From positions 1 through 16,828 of the forward strand of contig JAHFOU010000014.1 of NCBI GenBank assembly GCA_023261525.1: a stretch of 16,828 bases of DNA. Direction: 5' to 3'. The notes under the pieces were generated by a model. It was given only the letters and a program-made list of their open reading frames with translations. It had not been told where the DNA came from and ran no database searches. Shown piece after piece: positions 14,803 to 16,828 of the stretch (its first letter is position 1; every line of letters starts with the position of its first letter). A program made the position numbers and the translations under genes. Source of the stretch: Planctomycetota bacterium. GTDB taxonomy: Bacteria; Planctomycetota; SBBH01; JAHFOU01.

Positions 14803-16038
14803 CTAGTGCTTCTTCCCGATCTGGGCGGGCAACTGGAAGATGGGCAGGAAGATGGCCGCGACCACGCACCCGACGATGGCGCCCATGACCGAGATCAGGA
14901 TGGGCTCGATCAGGGCCGTGAGGCCCTTCACCGTCGCGGAAACCTGCTGCTCATAGAACTCCGCGATCTTGGAAAGCAGGGTCTCCAGGGCCCCGGTCTT
15001 CTCCCCGATGGCGACCATGCGCACCACCATGCTCGGGAAGACGGGCGCCTCCCCCAGGGGCTTGGCCAGGGGATCCCCCTGGCGCACGGCGTCGCGGGCA
15101 TGGAGGACGGCCCGCTCGATCACCTGGTTGCCCGCGGTGGAGGAGACGATCTCCAGGGCCCCCAGCATGGGCACCCCGCTCTGGATCAGGGTCGAGAAGG
15201 TCCTCGAGAAGCGGGCCAGGGCGATCTTCTTGATCAGGGGCCCGCAGACGGGGAGCCTCAGCATCATCACGTCCACCCGGTAGTGCCCGGCCGGCGTCCT
15301 GCGGTAGGCGATGAACCCCACGACCGCGAGGATGATGCCGGCCAGCACCCAGAGCCCCTGGGAGGTCAGGAAGCCGCTGACGGCCAGGACGAGCTTGGTC
15401 GGGGCGGGCAGGTCGGCATGCAGGGAGTCGAACAGCTTCTTGAAGATGGGGACCACGTACAGCATCAGGAAGACGGTGATGCCCAGGATCAGGAACATCG
15501 AGATGGCCGGGTACATCATGGCCGACTTGACCTCGCGCTTGATCGCGGCGGTGGACTCCTGGTACTCGGCCAGGCGCTGGAGGATCTCGTCGAGCTTGCC
15601 CGAGGCCTCCCCCGCCTTGACCATGTTCGTGTAGATGGGCGGGAAGATCTTGGGATAGAGGCCGAAGGACTCGGACAGGTCGCCCCCGCCCCGGATGCCC
15701 TCCACGATGCGCTCCAGGGCCCTGCGGAAGCCGGGGTCCTCCGTCTGCTCGGACAGGATGGACAGGGCCTCCAGGATGGGGATGCCGGCCGAGATCATGG
15801 TGGCGAACTGCCGGGTGAAGATGACGAGGTCGTCGCCCTTGAGACGGGGCTTGGGGTCCTTCTTGGACTGGAAGAGGCCTCCGGAGGGCTTCTTGACCTT
15901 CCCCTCCTCCTCCAGGGAAAGCGGGGTCACCCCCTGGCGGCGCAACTGGGCCAGGGCGTCCTTCTGGTCCTGGGCGGCCAGGGTGCCCGAGGTGGGGGCG
16001 CCTCCCGCGCCGCGGGCGCTGTAGCGGAACTGTGGCAT
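14803..16038 (-). CDS. pilC: PilC, type IV pilus inner-membrane platform protein
   Basis: This 411-residue protein is the inner-membrane platform on which the PilB/PilT ATPases act to assemble or disassemble pili. It has the classic duplicated GspF/PilC layout: cytosolic domain 1 (about 70-170) with FTRQFATMISAGIPILEAL, spans near 176-198 and 217-244, cytosolic domain 2 (about 276-383) with FSRTFSTLIQSGVPMLGAL, and a last span near 386-404. The N-terminal region (1-60) carries the usual short beta domain (FRYSARGAGG...GTLAAQD) and a linker. It follows pilB by 24 bp with no pilT between them. A promoter-like TATACT sits in that gap, so pilC could also be expressed separately from pilB. Confidence 0.95.
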   Translation of the reverse strand: MPQFRYSARGAGGAPTSGTLAAQDQKDALAQLRRQGVTPLSLEEEGKVKKPSGGLFQSKKDPKPRLKGDDLVIFTRQFATMISAGIPILEALSILSEQTEDPGFRRALERIVEGIRGGGDLSESFGLYPKIFPPIYTNMVKAGEASGKLDEILQRLAEYQESTAAIKREVKSAMMYPAISMFLILGITVFLMLYVVPIFKKLFDSLHADLPAPTKLVLAVSGFLTSQGLWVLAGIILAVVGFIAYRRTPAGHYRVDVMMLRLPVCGPLIKKIALARFSRTFSTLIQSGVPMLGALEIVSSTAGNQVIERAVLHARDAVRQGDPLAKPLGEAPVFPSMVVRMVAIGEKTGALETLLSKIAEFYEQQVSATVKGLTALIEPILISVMGAIVGCVVAAIFLPIFQLPAQIGKKH

Positions 16039-16044
16039 GCCCCC

Positions 16045-16050
16045 AGTATA
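16045..16050 (-). promoter_or_regulatory. Candidate -10 element in front of pilC
   Basis: Minus-strand TATACT, a 5-of-6 match to TATAAT, ends 6 bp before the pilC ATG with GGGGGC between. The whole block is nearly identical to that before the zinc-finger gene at 4478. The pilB-pilC gap is only 24 bp, so the -35 region would lie inside the end of pilB; only a poor ATGCCC is seen there. Confidence 0.42.
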
Positions 16051-16062
16051 CGCCCGTCCGGG

Positions 16063-16828
16063 CTAGTCGGGCATGGTGATGCTGAGGATCTCCTCGATGG
16101 AGGTCCGGCCGCGCATGGCATTGAGAAGGCCGCAGCGGCGCAGGGTGATCATGCCCTCCTCCAGGGCCTTGGCCTTGATGTCCATGGAGGACTTCCCCTG
16201 GATGATGAGGCGGGCGATCTCGTTGGTGACCGGCAGGGTCTCCAGGAGCGCGAAGCGGCCCTTGTAGCCGTTGGTGCAGCGCGTGCACCCCTTGGGCCGG
16301 TAGAAGGTCTTCCCGTCGAACTCCCCGCCCAGATAGCCCACCGCCAGCAGGCGCTCGGGGGGGGGCTGGAAGGCCTCCTTGCACTCGTCGCAAAGCTTGC
16401 GGGCCAGGCGCTGGGCCGAGACCAGCAGGGTGGAGGAGGCGACCATGAAGGGATCCACCCCCATGTCCACCATGCGGGTCACGGTGGAGGGCGCGTCGTT
16501 CGTGTGCAGGGTGGAGAGCACCAGGTGCCCCGTGAGGGCGGCCTTCACCGCGATCTCGATGGTCTCCAGGTCGCGAATCTCGCCGACCATGATGGTGTCC
16601 GGGTCCTGGCGCAGGATGGAGCGCAGGGCCGCCGCGAAGGTCAGCCCGCGCTTGACGTTCACGGGGACCTGGTTGACCCCCTCGAGCTGGTACTCGACCG
16701 GCTCCTCCACCGTGACCACGTTCTCGGTGATGGAAAGCATCTCCTTGAGCGCCGAGTAGAGGGTAGTGGACTTCCCGGACCCCGTCGGGCCGGTGACCAG
16801 CACCATCCCGTAGGAGGCGGCGGTGGCC
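16063..16828 (-). CDS. pilB: PilB, type IV pilus assembly ATPase (C-terminal part, cut by the window edge)
   Basis: About 254 residues of the C-terminal ATPase domain are visible; the N-terminal half lies beyond the right edge. The protein hydrolyses ATP in the cytosol to drive pilus extension through PilC. Seen, counting from the internal Met at 16806: Walker A GPTGSGKSTT (6-15), Asp box TVEEPVEYQ, Walker B RQDPDTIMVGEIRD (66-79), His box GHLVLSTLHTNDAPS (93-107), and a tetracysteine zinc site C139-x2-C142 / C174-x2-C177. The tetracysteine site marks it as PilB/GspE rather than the retraction ATPase PilT. The frame stays open through the edge codons (ending AASYG before MVLVTG), so the Met at 16806 is not the start. 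The stop at 16063 precedes pilC by 24 bp. Confidence 0.92.
   Translation of the reverse strand, partial: ATAASYGMVLVTGPTGSGKSTTLYSALKEMLSITENVVTVEEPVEYQLEGVNQVPVNVKRGLTFAAALRSILRQDPDTIMVGEIRDLETIEIAVKAALTGHLVLSTLHTNDAPSTVTRMVDMGVDPFMVASSTLLVSAQRLARKLCDECKEAFQPPPERLLAVGYLGGEFDGKTFYRPKGCTRCTNGYKGRFALLETLPVTNEIARLIIQGKSSMDIKAKALEEGMITLRRCGLLNAMRGRTSIEEILSITMPD

Noticed and set aside
1..16828. CRISPR arrays, insertion sequences, tRNA or rRNA genes, riboswitches and toxin-antitoxin pairs
   Set aside because: I looked for regularly spaced repeats, terminal inverted repeats with transposase motifs, cloverleaf-like sequences and small paired genes, and saw none. A dedicated scan would be more sensitive.
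11844..16828. Sigma-54 (-24/-12) promoter within the pil/importer run
   Set aside because: No convincing TGGCAC-N5-TTGC element was seen before pilC, pilS, pilR or the importer genes. The regulator's targets are probably outside this window.

Overview
The window is a gene-dense, very GC-rich bacterial segment with no long non-coding stretch. It suggests a Gram-negative bacterium: it has type IV pilus machinery, a sigma-54 enhancer-binding regulator, and a periplasmic binding protein without a lipobox. It also encodes the non-mevalonate (MEP) isoprenoid pathway (ispD) and the futalosine route to menaquinone (mqnA). The composition and style recall Holophagae-type Acidobacteriota (Geothrix/Holophaga) or a deltaproteobacterial/myxobacterial lineage. 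No marker here settles the taxonomy, so this is a guess.

Layout from the left: (1) A slightly AT-richer edge (1-136) with a very doubtful leftward ORF start. (2) ispD (leftward) and mqnA (rightward) are divergent, 58 bp apart, with facing promoter-like elements; one supplies isoprenoid precursors and the other starts the menaquinone head group. (3) mqnA overlaps a large gene that starts at TTG. It encodes two FHA domains, one membrane span, a long helical region and a C-terminal CAP (SCP/PR1) domain. (4) A small zinc-finger anti-sigma-like membrane protein (leftward) meets the CAP gene tail to tail; their stop codons share one CTAG inside a perfect 16-bp palindrome. (5) A rightward cluster follows: a polytopic membrane protein with a Pro/Glu linker, a zinc-ribbon membrane protein, a zinc-ribbon Nudix hydrolase, and a polytopic DUF401-like protein. 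(6) A long leftward run fills the right half, in transcription order: pilB (cut by the window edge), pilC, pilS, pilR, a binding-protein/permease fusion, its ABC ATPase, and a DUF3352-like exported protein. Its end again shares a CTAG stop with the convergent DUF401-like gene.

In the right half, pilS-pilR, pilR-fusion and fusion-ATPase overlap by 8, 4 and 4 bp. This suggests that the pilus two-component system and an amino-acid-type ABC importer are transcribed and translationally coupled as one unit.

The least explained features are the FHA-FHA-membrane-CAP protein, the pilSR/ABC importer coupling, and a recurring TANNNT hexamer that ends 6-8 bp before the start codon of six genes, a spacing expected for leaderless or nearly leaderless mRNAs.
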